NCBI GenBank assembly: GCA_963721075.1
Contig: CAVRHV010000024.1
Coordinates: 60,054-124,053, forward strand
Direction of reading: 5' to 3'
DNA: 64,000 bases
Source: DATFVA01 sp963721075
GTDB lineage: Bacteria; Bacteroidota; Ignavibacteria; Ignavibacteriales; Ignavibacteriaceae
Shown: positions 44,811 through 53,780 of the stretch, piece after piece
Position numbering within the stretch: the first letter of the stretch is position 1
Layout of the letters: every line of letters starts with the position of its first letter
The notes under the pieces: generated by a model
Seen by the model: the letters and a program-made list of their open reading frames with translations, nothing else
What the model was told of the DNA's origin: nothing
Databases searched by the model: none
Position numbers and translations under genes: made by a program

Positions 44811-45983
44811 ATGAAATACATTTCTACTATTCTCTCGTTAGTATTTCTTTTATGTGTTGTTTCTATTCCGGTTAATGCTCAATCGGATGTTACGGATGAC
44901 GCTCATGTACTTGTAGCCAATCCCGGCCCCGCAAATAACGGAGGTTCCCCCGGGTGGGGAATGTTTATGAATCTCATTGCCTCGGGTACTAATTATGTTC
45001 AGGTAACCGGGATGACGACTGCCAGTAGTGCAGCAGCCAATGCAGCATTTACAATTGAGTTTTTCGTACGTTCAGGTAATGCACTCGGCGGACCTGTTGG
45101 ATCCGGCCCTGGAAGTTCATCTGACGGCTGGACATCACTCGGAACTGTTAATGTGACGCAGGGAGCCGTAGGAAGTGGAGTATCATTACTCTTTGATACC
45201 CCTGAAATTATGATCAACCCCGGTGATACAGCCGGCGTTGCAATGGTATTCACAGGAGCTGGTCCCCGTTATTTTGGGACCGGTACGCCTCCTTATGAGG
45301 AATACTCTGATACATATCTCACTATCGTCACCGGTGATGTACGTTCTGCTCCGTTTACTCCAGCCGGCAGCTTTTTCACTTCACGTGCACTGGTCGGGGA
45401 AATTCATTACAACGATCTTGTTCCTGTAGAATTATCATCATTTGCAGGCTATGCTTCCGGAAGTACCATCAGCCTGAGCTGGGCAACTGCATCTGAGTTA
45501 AATAACTCGGGATTCCAGGTTGACAGGAAAGCTGAAAACGGCGAATGGGAAAATGTCGCTTTCGTTGATGGACATGGTACAACAACAGAGGTTCAGTATT
45601 ATACCTATTTAGATGGAAATCTTCGCCCCGGAAACTATACCTACAGACTGAAACAGATCGACTATAACGGATCTTATAAATATTATGAGCTCGGTGAAAC
45701 TATGGAAGCTGGAATTATAAAGAGCTTCGATCTTTCACAAAATTATCCGAATCCTTTCAACCCCGTAACAAGTATCACCTGGCAGACACCTGTCAGCAGT
45801 CATGTTACACTGAAGGTGTATAATTTACTGGGTAAAGAGGTGGCTGTTCTTGTTAACGGAGAAAAACCTGCAGGAACTTATCAGACTGAATTTGATGCCA
45901 GCAGCCTCCCCAGCGGAACATATTTCTATACCATACAGGCCGGAAACTTTGTGCAGACAAAGAAGATGATCCTGCTTAAATAG
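44811..45983 (+). CDS. Secreted protein with type IX secretion C-terminal tail
   Basis: 390 residues, ribosome site AAAGGAGA before the ATG. Signal peptide to about residue 24 (VSIPVNAQS). Residues 25-205 form a Gly/Ser/Thr-rich domain of unknown kind, followed by a fibronectin-like segment (VELSSFAGYASGSTISLSW, GFQVDRKAENGEW, YRLKQIDYNG). The last 85 residues are a Por secretion tail: FDLSQNYPNPFNP, VYNLLGKEVAVLVNG, LPSGTYFYTIQAG, KKMILLK. It is exported by Sec, then across the outer membrane by the type IX system. Function of the N-terminal domain unknown. Confidence 0.88.
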   Translation: MKYISTILSLVFLLCVVSIPVNAQSDVTDDAHVLVANPGPANNGGSPGWGMFMNLIASGTNYVQVTGMTTASSAAANAAFTIEFFVRSGNALGGPVGSGPGSSSDGWTSLGTVNVTQGAVGSGVSLLFDTPEIMINPGDTAGVAMVFTGAGPRYFGTGTPPYEEYSDTYLTIVTGDVRSAPFTPAGSFFTSRALVGEIHYNDLVPVELSSFAGYASGSTISLSWATASELNNSGFQVDRKAENGEWENVAFVDGHGTTTEVQYYTYLDGNLRPGNYTYRLKQIDYNGSYKYYELGETMEAGIIKSFDLSQNYPNPFNPVTSITWQTPVSSHVTLKVYNLLGKEVAVLVNGEKPAGTYQTEFDASSLPSGTYFYTIQAGNFVQTKKMILLK

Positions 45984-46015
45984 TCCGGTTTAATAATACT
46001 TATTTTTTACCTGAA

Positions 46016-46045
46016 CCCCTGCTGATACAGTTAGCAGGGGTTTTT
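46016..46045 (+). terminator. Rho-independent terminator
   Basis: CCCCTGCT/AGCAGGGG stem, 9-base loop, followed by TTTTT, 33 bases after the type IX cargo gene. Confidence 0.9.
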
Positions 46046-46190
46046 ATATGCCCATCTGATTTTTGCACATTAATTATAGCAGGAAGGTTTTTTTTAGTCA
46101 ATAATTCTTATTTTATGTCCATCGTCGAATCCCCGGATTAGAATCACTTTATTTTCAGCACTGAGCTGAAAAAACGGAAAGATAATTATA

Positions 46191-47846
46191 ATGATCGGAT
46201 TACTTAATAAAGGACGTGAAGCCCTGGCCACGGGAGAATGGGAGAAGGCAAAGGATCTGCTGGAAAAGGCTCTTGCTTCCGAAGAATCAGCAGAGGTGTT
46301 CGAAGAGCTCGCCTGGGCCTACTGGTGGCTTAACGATGCTGTACGGGTATTCGATTACCGCGCAAAAGCTTATAACCTGTTCCTAAGGGATAATAATAAG
46401 GCCGGCGCCGCCCGTACTTCCTGCTGGATTGGATTGGATTATATTGAATTCAAAGGCGAGTTTGCTGTAGCCAGCGGCTGGTTCCAGCGGGCTGAAAATC
46501 TTCTGGAGGGCATGCCCGATTCCCCGGAACTTGCGATGATCAAGCTGCTTAAAGCACGCTGGTCTTTCCAGGTTGAAAAGAACAGCGAACAGGCATTCAG
46601 ACTAATTGATGAAAGTCTGAGGATCAGTAAATCTTTGAAGAATGTAGACCGCGAAATGCTTGCCGAAGCACTGAAAGGCTTTATACTTGTAGTGGAAGGC
46701 AAAGTCTCGGAAGGAATGCCTCTGCTGGATGATGCAACTCTGCTTGCATTAACTTCAGAGAACGGGGACATAAAATTTACTACAATTACCTGCTGCTACC
46801 TGATAGATGCCTGCGAAAGAGTAAGAGATTATGAACGTGCCAGTCAGTGGTGCAGTAATGTGAAAGAGATATGCAAGCGCTGGAAGTACAAGGCTATGTT
46901 TGCTAACTGCAGGATGAAATATGCCGGCGTTTTAATGTGGAAAGGCGACTGGGACGAAGCTGAAGAGGAACTGCTGTCTGCATCAACAGAACTTCAGAAG
47001 CTCAGACCTATACAGGTAAATGCCTGTACAGTCCGGCTGGCAGATCTGAAAAGAAGAAAAGGTGACTGGGAAGGGGCAGAAGAATTACTCGGCAAAGTTG
47101 AGTCGCATCCTCTTGTACACCTGTATTCTGCATATCTTTGCTATGATAAAGGTGAATATGAGAAAGCTTCGGATCTTGCGGAAAGATATCTGAGAAGATT
47201 CAGTCCCGATGAAAAAGCAGAACGTACGGCAGCATTAGAAATCCTGGTTAGAATTTACGCCAAACTGGAAAAACCTGATGAAGCGGGTAAAATGCTGGAT
47301 GAATTAAGAGTTATATCAGAGGCAATAAATACCGCACCGCTGCGGGCTGCGCTGTTAAGTGCTCAGGGTAACTTTAACCTTGCATTAAAAAATTATCAGA
47401 AAGCCAGAGAAAATTTAGAAGATGCAGTGGATATTTATGACAGAATAGCAGCTCCGTTCGAAGCCGCAAGGTGCAGGGTGAATCTTGCCGAAGCATTGGT
47501 TAATCTGAAATTTTATACACAGGCAGAAGCCGAGTTAAATTCAGCAGAAAACAGTTTCAGGAAGCTTGGAGCAGGGAAGGATCTTGAAAATATAACACAT
47601 ACACTCAAAAATTTGTATAAAAAGAACTCCGGTATTCAGAATGAATACGAATTCACCGGAAGGGAACTAGAAGTATTAAGATTAATTGCCGGCGGAAAAA
47701 ACAATGAGGAAATTGCCGATCAGCTGTTTCTCAGCATTCGTACAGTCGAGAAGCATCTCACAAACATCTACAGCAAAATGGGTATTTCAGGGAAATCAGC
47801 GCGTGCCTACGCCGCATCTTATACCACAAAGCATAAACTATTTTGA
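46191..47846 (+). CDS. TPR-repeat LuxR-family transcriptional regulator
   Basis: 551 residues. Residues 1-470 are TPR-type helical repeats (KAKDLLEKALASEESAEVF, WDEAEEELLSAS, YQKARENLEDAVDIYDR). The C-terminus is a LuxR/GerE helix-turn-helix: FTGRELEVLRLIAGGKNNEE, LFLSIRTVEKHLTNIY, KMGISGKSAR. There is no ATPase domain, unlike MalT. It likely binds a ligand or partner through the repeats and regulates nearby genes; the flavoprotein genes 175 bases downstream are natural candidates (inference). Confidence 0.9.
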   Translation: MIGLLNKGREALATGEWEKAKDLLEKALASEESAEVFEELAWAYWWLNDAVRVFDYRAKAYNLFLRDNNKAGAARTSCWIGLDYIEFKGEFAVASGWFQRAENLLEGMPDSPELAMIKLLKARWSFQVEKNSEQAFRLIDESLRISKSLKNVDREMLAEALKGFILVVEGKVSEGMPLLDDATLLALTSENGDIKFTTITCCYLIDACERVRDYERASQWCSNVKEICKRWKYKAMFANCRMKYAGVLMWKGDWDEAEEELLSASTELQKLRPIQVNACTVRLADLKRRKGDWEGAEELLGKVESHPLVHLYSAYLCYDKGEYEKASDLAERYLRRFSPDEKAERTAALEILVRIYAKLEKPDEAGKMLDELRVISEAINTAPLRAALLSAQGNFNLALKNYQKARENLEDAVDIYDRIAAPFEAARCRVNLAEALVNLKFYTQAEAELNSAENSFRKLGAGKDLENITHTLKNLYKKNSGIQNEYEFTGRELEVLRLIAGGKNNEEIADQLFLSIRTVEKHLTNIYSKMGISGKSARAYAASYTTKHKLF

Positions 47847-48021
47847 TGATGAAATAATCTGTGCGTTGTTTTCTCTTCCGGGGACGTGACTTATATCTAA
47901 ACACCCCGGTTACGTATAAACTGACTAAAAATTACGTAGTACCCCTGATTCTTATCCCCTAACCTACTACTATATTGTCCTCAGAAATCAAAAAATAAAT
48001 CTAATAATCAGAGGTGAGATC

Positions 48022-49114
48022 ATGACTAATGAGGCAGAACAGAAGTACAAGGTGATCGTTATAGGTGCAGGTCAGGCAGGATTATCAGTAGGATATTATC
48101 CTAAAAAAGCTGGAATTCCCTTTCTTATACTAGATGCAAATAAGCGGGTCGGGGATTCATGGCGGAAACGATGGGATTCCCTTCATCTTTTTACTCCTGC
48201 TAAATTCGATGGACTGGCAGGGATGCCCTTCCCGACTGATCCCAATTATTTCCCGACAAAGGATGAAATGGCGGACTACCTGGAAACGTATGCTGCCCAT
48301 TTCGGGCTTCCTGTAAAAACGGGAATTAAGGTTACCGGCCTTTCAAAAGAAGGAGACTTATTTTGTGTATCTGCCGATGGTCAGCAGTTCGCTGCTGAAA
48401 ATGTCGTCGTTGCAATGTCAAATTTCCAGGTTCCGAAAATTCCTGAATTCGCCCGGAAACTTGATCCTGGTATTACTCAATTGCATTCTCTTGATTACCG
48501 CAGGCCATCTCAGCTTCAGGATGGTGGTGTACTTGTTGTCGGTGCCGGCAATTCCGGGGCAGAAATAGCACTGGAAGCGGCCCGCAATGGCCATAAAGTC
48601 TGGCTGGCAGGCAGAGATACAGGACATATTCCCGTTTAGCATAGAAGGACTGCCGGCAAAGCTCATCCTGGTAAGACTGGTTGTACGTTTTTTATTTCAT
48701 AGAGTGCTTACAACCAGTACGCCAATCGGTAAAAAAGTAAGACCGAAACTTTTATCTATGGGCGGTGCGCTTATAAGAATTAAACCCCGCGATTTAGATA
48801 TGGCGGGTATCAAGCGTACTTCAAAAGTAATTGATGTTGCCGAAGGATTTCCTGTATTTGAAGATGGACAAAAAATTGAAGTGAAAAACGTAGTCTGGTG
48901 TACAGGATTCTATCCTTCTTTTTCCTGGATTGATATCCCGGTTTTTAAAAATATGGAACCTACGCATCAGCGCGGGATAGTGACGAAAGAACCCGGCTTA
49001 TATTTTACCGGACTTCACTTTCTTTACGCATTTTCGTCAACAATGGTACACGGTGCTGCAAGGGATGCTAAATATATTGTTAAAGATATCGACAGGAGGC
49101 TGAGTTATGCCTGA
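48022..49114 (+). CDS. Flavin-containing monooxygenase-like NAD(P)/FAD oxidoreductase, frameshifted
   Basis: The first frame (48022-48639) has the FAD motif VIVIGAGQAGLSVGYY, WRKRWDSLHLFTPAKFDGL and the NADP motif VLVVGAGNSGAEIALEA, then stops. The second frame continues with FSIEGLPAKLILVRLVVRF to 49114, containing the conserved VVWCTGFYPSFSWIDIP and GLYFTGLHFLYAFSS. One extra C in the CCC run at 48631-48633 accounts for the break. Joined, about 363 residues, normal for the family. Catalyses NADPH-dependent oxygenation of a soft nucleophile; substrate unknown. Overlaps the next flavoprotein gene by 8 bases. Confidence 0.85.
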
Positions 49115-50498
49115 GAATAGATTTGCGGGCAGACAACGGGTAAGCATTATAGGAGCCAGTATGGCAGGACTTCTTGCTGCAAGGGTTTTATCGGATTATT
49201 ATAAGCATGTAACAATAATCGAAAAAGATAAGCTGCCGGTAACGAATGAAAACCGGAAAGGGGTGCCCCAGGGAAAGCATACTCACGTTTTACTTGAACG
49301 GGGAAGAGAGGTAATGGAAAAGTATCTTCCGGGATTAACAGAAGAACTAATCAATCTCGGAGCAGTGAGAATAAAGGATGTAAGCTCCGAAGTGGCGTGG
49401 TATCACAGTGGAGGATTTCATAAACATGGTAATAGCGACCTGACCGGTCTTGGTGTATCGCGGCCGACCCTGGAAAACTCCGTACGAAACCGTGTTTTTT
49501 TAATTTCCAATATAGAGGTAATTGACGACCGCAGCGTTAAGGGTTTATCTTTTTCAGATGACAAAAAAAGAGTTAACGGATTATACTATGGGAAGGTTCC
49601 TGATGATAAACCCGGCGAATTTATACAATCCGATCTTGTGGTAGATACAACCGGTCGTGGTTCCCGCTCTCCTTCCTGGCTGGTTCAGGCTGGATATGAT
49701 CAGCCTCAAACAGAGGAGGTTAAAATCAGGATGGGATATGTTACCTGCTATTACCCCCGTAAACCTGAAGACATGCCAGGAACAAATGCAGTCATTTTCC
49801 TTGCGGACCCGCCCTCTAAAAGAATGGGGATCTTACTGGCACAGGATGGGCACCGATGGGTAGTAACTATAGGCGGATATCTTGGAGACCATGCACCTCT
49901 GGATTACCCGGGATTTCTGGATTCAGTCAAAAATTTACCATCAAAGGTTGTCTATAATGTTATTAAAAACAAAACTCCTCTTACTGAACCGGTTTCTTAC
50001 AACTTTCTATCTAACCTTCGTCACCGTTATGAGAAACTGTCGCATTTTCCTGAGGGATACCTTGTTTTCGGAGATGCCATCTGCAGTTTTAATCCGATTT
50101 ATGGACAGGGGATGACAGTGGCTGCAATGGAGGCTGAAGCTCTCGACAGAAGTATAAGTGAAAACGGGAATAATCTGGCGGCTGATTTCTTTAACTCGGC
50201 ATCAAAAATAGTTGATCTATCATGGAACACGGCTGTGGGAGGAGATCTCAGCTATCCGGAGGTTGAAGGGAAACGTACGATTATGACAAGGTTTCTAAAC
50301 TGGTATATAAAAAAACTTCACACGGCTGCTCATTATGATGCCGATGTATCGGTTGCTTTCCTTAAGGTAATTAATATGGTCGCTTCCCCGCCTTCACTAC
50401 TTGCTCCGCGTATAATGCTGCGTATTATCAGGAATAATCTCAGGTATGATCATAAACAAAGCGGCGGCGCTGCATACGCTCAAACCCGCACAGTTTAA
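49107..50498 (+). CDS. FAD-dependent monooxygenase-like oxidoreductase
   Basis: 463 residues. Dinucleotide motif VSIIGASMAGLLAARVLSDY with a downstream acidic residue in IIEKDKLP, the DG-type motif LVVDTTGRGSRSPSWL and the second FAD motif YLVFGDAICSFNPIYGQGM. These place it in the PF01494-like group A monooxygenase/geranylgeranyl reductase superfamily; the KGVPQGKHTHVLLERG segment recurs in a subfamily of unknown substrate. Translationally coupled with the preceding monooxygenase, and convergent (4-base overlap) with the LysE gene. The pair probably acts on one compound. Confidence 0.82.
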   Translation: MPENRFAGRQRVSIIGASMAGLLAARVLSDYYKHVTIIEKDKLPVTNENRKGVPQGKHTHVLLERGREVMEKYLPGLTEELINLGAVRIKDVSSEVAWYHSGGFHKHGNSDLTGLGVSRPTLENSVRNRVFLISNIEVIDDRSVKGLSFSDDKKRVNGLYYGKVPDDKPGEFIQSDLVVDTTGRGSRSPSWLVQAGYDQPQTEEVKIRMGYVTCYYPRKPEDMPGTNAVIFLADPPSKRMGILLAQDGHRWVVTIGGYLGDHAPLDYPGFLDSVKNLPSKVVYNVIKNKTPLTEPVSYNFLSNLRHRYEKLSHFPEGYLVFGDAICSFNPIYGQGMTVAAMEAEALDRSISENGNNLAADFFNSASKIVDLSWNTAVGGDLSYPEVEGKRTIMTRFLNWYIKKLHTAAHYDADVSVAFLKVINMVASPPSLLAPRIMLRIIRNNLRYDHKQSGGAAYAQTRTV

Positions 50499-51121
50499 AT
50501 GCCATTTGAAGCTATTGCAGAAATGCCCTGCTGTATCAGATAAATCCCGAAAGCGGTTAATCCCAGTGAAGCAATTCCAAGGGTAACCCTTGTTACTTTC
50601 GGTCCAAGACTCTTTGTCAGTCCGAATAAAACGATTATCCCCATCTGGCATAAAACCATTGTAACATAGAACCCTATGATCAGTACTGCCCCATTTATGG
50701 ATGCTTCCCTGTAAGCTTTGATAAAAAGCGGTCCCATTATCAAACTCCATCCAATATAGGGATTAGGATTAAGTGCATTTACTAATACAGCTTTGAACAG
50801 AGTCTTATCATCTTTTATTACTTTTTGTTTACTCAAACTTTCAAAATTCATAAAAGATTTAAATGAATCATATGCAAGGTAAAGCAGCAGCAGGCCTCCT
50901 CCCATCTGTAAAAATACCAGGAAGCCTGCCGGAATATTGTTCAGGATCAGGAGGATGAGAACAATGATCGGTATATCACTAAGTATGGGCGCAAAAGCAG
51001 CAGGCAGAGTTTTCTTCCAGCCGTTCTTTAAAGTTTGTGAGATGAGAAAAGTCTGGAACGGCCCCGGCTGAATAGCAGCAGCGAATGCGTAAGTAATACC
51101 GAGTATAAGATAAGCTGACAA
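50495..51121 (-). CDS. LysE/RhtB-family amino-acid exporter
   Basis: 208 residues from a TTG start with GGGGA upstream. Six hydrophobic segments; N-terminal AFAAAIQPGPFQTFLISQTL and KKTLPAAFAPILSD correspond to the conserved N-terminal LysE motif (PGP), and VNALNPNPYIGWS is the second conserved region. Inner-membrane exporter of amino acids or related compounds; cargo not predictable. Confidence 0.87.
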   Translation of the reverse strand: MSAYLILGITYAFAAAIQPGPFQTFLISQTLKNGWKKTLPAAFAPILSDIPIIVLILLILNNIPAGFLVFLQMGGGLLLLYLAYDSFKSFMNFESLSKQKVIKDDKTLFKAVLVNALNPNPYIGWSLIMGPLFIKAYREASINGAVLIIGFYVTMVLCQMGIIVLFGLTKSLGPKVTRVTLGIASLGLTAFGIYLIQQGISAIASNGI

Positions 51122-51275
51122 AAAATCCCCGAAGACTTAGAATAAAATTGCGATTGCAATGCAAATATAAAAATTATCCTGTTCTGCATTCCATGAAAAT
51201 TGATATTATTGTTTAAGTTAAACCAGCCTGTTACCTGATTTTCAGGGAATTATTCGAAGGATAAGACTGTTATAC

Positions 51276-52748
51276 ATGAAACAACGACATGATAGTATGA
51301 AGATTTTATTAACCGGTGCAACCGGGTATATTGGTAAAAGAGTTATTCCTGCCCTCCTTAATGAAGGGCATCAGGTAATATGCTGTGTAAGAGACAAGAA
51401 ACGGTTTCCTTCAGAAGGCGTATATGCTCACCCGAATATTTCCTTATATGAAGTTGACTTTCTTAAGGAGATGCCGTATCCGGAATTAACAAAAGATATT
51501 GATGCGGCTTACTACCTTATTCATTCAATGAGTACAAACAGAAAAGACTTTGAGAAACTTGAGATCCGGACAGCTAATAATTTTATTAAACTTTTAAGCG
51601 GTACAGCCGTTAAGCAGATAATCTACCTGGGGGGAATCACTAATGAGAAAAAACTCTCCCGGCATCTGGAGTCGCGGAAAAAAGTTGAAGAAATATTAAG
51701 GTCAGGGGACATTCCCGTTACATCCATAAAAGCAGGTATTATAGTCGGCTCAGGCAGTGCTTCATTTGAAATAATCCGCGACCTTGTTGAAAAACTTCCG
51801 GTTATGATTGCACCGCGCTGGCTTAACACAAAGCATCAGCCCGTTGCTATCAGGGATGTAATAAAATACCTGACCGGTGTTCTTATGATGCGGGAAACTT
51901 ATAACAAATCGTATGATATAGGCGGTCCGGATATATTATCATATAAGGAAATGCTTCTCCGGTTCGCGGAAGAGAGAGGGCTGAAAAGGTATGTCTTCAC
52001 TATTCCTGTTATGACACCCCGGCTGTCATCCTACTGGCTCTACTTTGTTACTTCTACATCATACCGGCTTGCGATAAATCTGGTAAATAGTATGAAAATT
52101 GAGGTAGTCGCAGCAAATAATGATCTTGAAAAGCTGCTAAATATCGAAAGCACTTCTTATAAAAAGGCCCTGCAGTATGCTTTCCAGAACATTGAGCAAA
52201 ATAATGTTGTATCAAGCTGGAAGGATGCCCTTATCTCAAGTTATTCCGATAATTCGCTGCTGCAGCATATAAATGTTCCGGTTAACGGCTGTTATTCTGA
52301 TGTGAGGAAAAAAGATATTGGAAAAAACCGCGACCTGGTACTTGATAAAATCTGGTCTATCGGCGGAAAGCAGGGGTGGTATTACGGTAACTGGCTTTGG
52401 GAGATAAGGGGAATACTCGACAAGATGTTCGGCGGTGTGGGACTCCGGCGCGGAAGAACCAATGAGAACACAATAAATACAGGGGATACGGTGGACTTCT
52501 GGAGGGTGCTTGCCGCAGACAGGACAAATGCGCGGCTTCTTCTTTATGCGGAAATGAAACTTCCCGGAGAGGCCTGGCTGGAATTCAGGATTATAAAGGA
52601 AGATAATAATTACAGTCTGGTGCAGACGGCAACCTTCAGACCCAAAGGCTTGTTGGGCAGATTGTACTGGTTTTCCGTTCTGCCTTTTCATTATTTCATT
52701 TTTAACGGAATGGCTGATAACATAATCCGTCTGCAAAAGGGTAAATGA
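51276..52748 (+). CDS. NAD(P)-binding SDR/epimerase-like protein with C-terminal DUF2867
   Basis: 490 residues; ATG at 51276 with AAGGAT upstream, alternative ATG at 51297. N-terminal Rossmann motif ILLTGATGYIGKRVIPALL, then DAAYYLIHSMS and IIYLGGIT as in atypical SDR (YbjT-like) proteins; IVGSGSASFEIIRDLVEKLP continues that family. Residues about 340-488 match the DUF2867 type: VLAADRTNARLLLYAEMKLPG in pieces (DFWRVLAADR, LLLYAEMKLPGEAWLEF) and LYWFSVLPFHYFIFNGM. Function of such fusions is unknown; dehydrogenase activity is possible. Confidence 0.87.
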   Translation: MKQRHDSMKILLTGATGYIGKRVIPALLNEGHQVICCVRDKKRFPSEGVYAHPNISLYEVDFLKEMPYPELTKDIDAAYYLIHSMSTNRKDFEKLEIRTANNFIKLLSGTAVKQIIYLGGITNEKKLSRHLESRKKVEEILRSGDIPVTSIKAGIIVGSGSASFEIIRDLVEKLPVMIAPRWLNTKHQPVAIRDVIKYLTGVLMMRETYNKSYDIGGPDILSYKEMLLRFAEERGLKRYVFTIPVMTPRLSSYWLYFVTSTSYRLAINLVNSMKIEVVAANNDLEKLLNIESTSYKKALQYAFQNIEQNNVVSSWKDALISSYSDNSLLQHINVPVNGCYSDVRKKDIGKNRDLVLDKIWSIGGKQGWYYGNWLWEIRGILDKMFGGVGLRRGRTNENTINTGDTVDFWRVLAADRTNARLLLYAEMKLPGEAWLEFRIIKEDNNYSLVQTATFRPKGLLGRLYWFSVLPFHYFIFNGMADNIIRLQKGK

Positions 52749-52890
52749 CCGGACAGAGTCTGGCTGGTTTATACATCACCCGGGGTAAATTTATTAAGAA
52801 AAATGTTGACTATATCCGCTTTGAGCCTTAAGTTCTTTTCACACTTATTCCCTATAAAAACTATTTTCTAATAAACCCCAGGAGGTTCGT

Positions 52891-53679
52891 ATGAAAGTAC
52901 TGCACTTTTCACGGTACTTATTGTCTTTTTTCATTCTTTTCATTTTCACCGTACCTGTCCTTTCCCAGGAGCAGCCCAAAGATCAGCTCTTCTACATCCA
53001 TGAGGAGGTTGCTAAGATCAGTAAGATCGATCAGTACAACAGCACATCGAAGGAATTTTCGCAAATGATGATGGATTCAAAGCTGGATGTTCCCTTTATA
53101 AGGGCTTCGCAGACCGATGATCTTACCTTTTATTACCTTGTACCGCTTAAAAATTATGGTGATATCGACAAGATGTCAGCGGCATTTAATGATATGATGT
53201 CTAAAGGCGACAAAGATAAGATGGATAAAATGATGAAAGAAAATGCCGAATCAATCGCATCAGTCAGGGAACTTGTTTTCAAACGCTCAGGGTTCACTTT
53301 CCTATGATTAGGTCAGGATCAGGGTCTTGATTGGAGCAAAAATAATTTTATTCACTGGGATTATTACACCGTCAAATCGGGAAAGATGAAAGAGATGTTA
53401 GCCCTTGGCGCTAAATATAAAAAACTGTGTGAGGATAAAAAAATCCCGACCCCATATACAGTATGGCTTGCCGATATGGGAGAAAACGACAACCTCATAG
53501 TTGTTACAACGGCTGCAAAAGATGCGGTATCTTTTTACCAGCAGTATGGAAAAAGATAATGCAGCGCTGGGCCAGGACGGTGAAAATCTATGGAATCAGA
53601 TGCAGCCTATTACTTGACTCACTTCGAACATAAAAACGGTCATTCACGTCCCGATCTGAGTTATATGAAGAGCAAATAA
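52891..53679 (+). pseudogene. Exported protein of unknown function, broken by a stop and two frameshifts
   Basis: Begins with AGGAGG and a signal peptide (FILFIFTVPVLSQEQ). The first frame runs 138 residues to a TGA at 53305-53307. In the same frame, coding resumes at once: DWSKNNFIHWDYYTVKSGK, KKIPTPYTVWLADMG, AAKDAVSFYQQYGKR. It then needs a shift near 53550 (KDNAALGQDGENLWNQMQ) and another near 53612 (THFEHKNGHSRPDLSYMKSK) to reach the stop at 53679. The stitched protein is about 260 residues and resembles periplasmic proteins of unknown function with a ferredoxin-like repeat (WDYYTVKSGKMKEM). Three lesions in 375 bases suggest a real pseudogene or poor sequence. Confidence 0.65.
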
Positions 53680-53780
53680 GCGGAATTGTATTTCAGAGGC
53701 TGCTCTGAGCATCAGATTCAAAGCAGCCATCTGTATCTGCCAATATCCCGGGCAGAACAAATATTATTTTTTGAACAGGA

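Noticed and set aside
53699..53729. GGCTGC/GCAGCC hairpin downstream of the TonB receptor as a terminator
   Set aside because: The stem is interrupted and no T-tract follows on either strand, so it is not listed as a feature.
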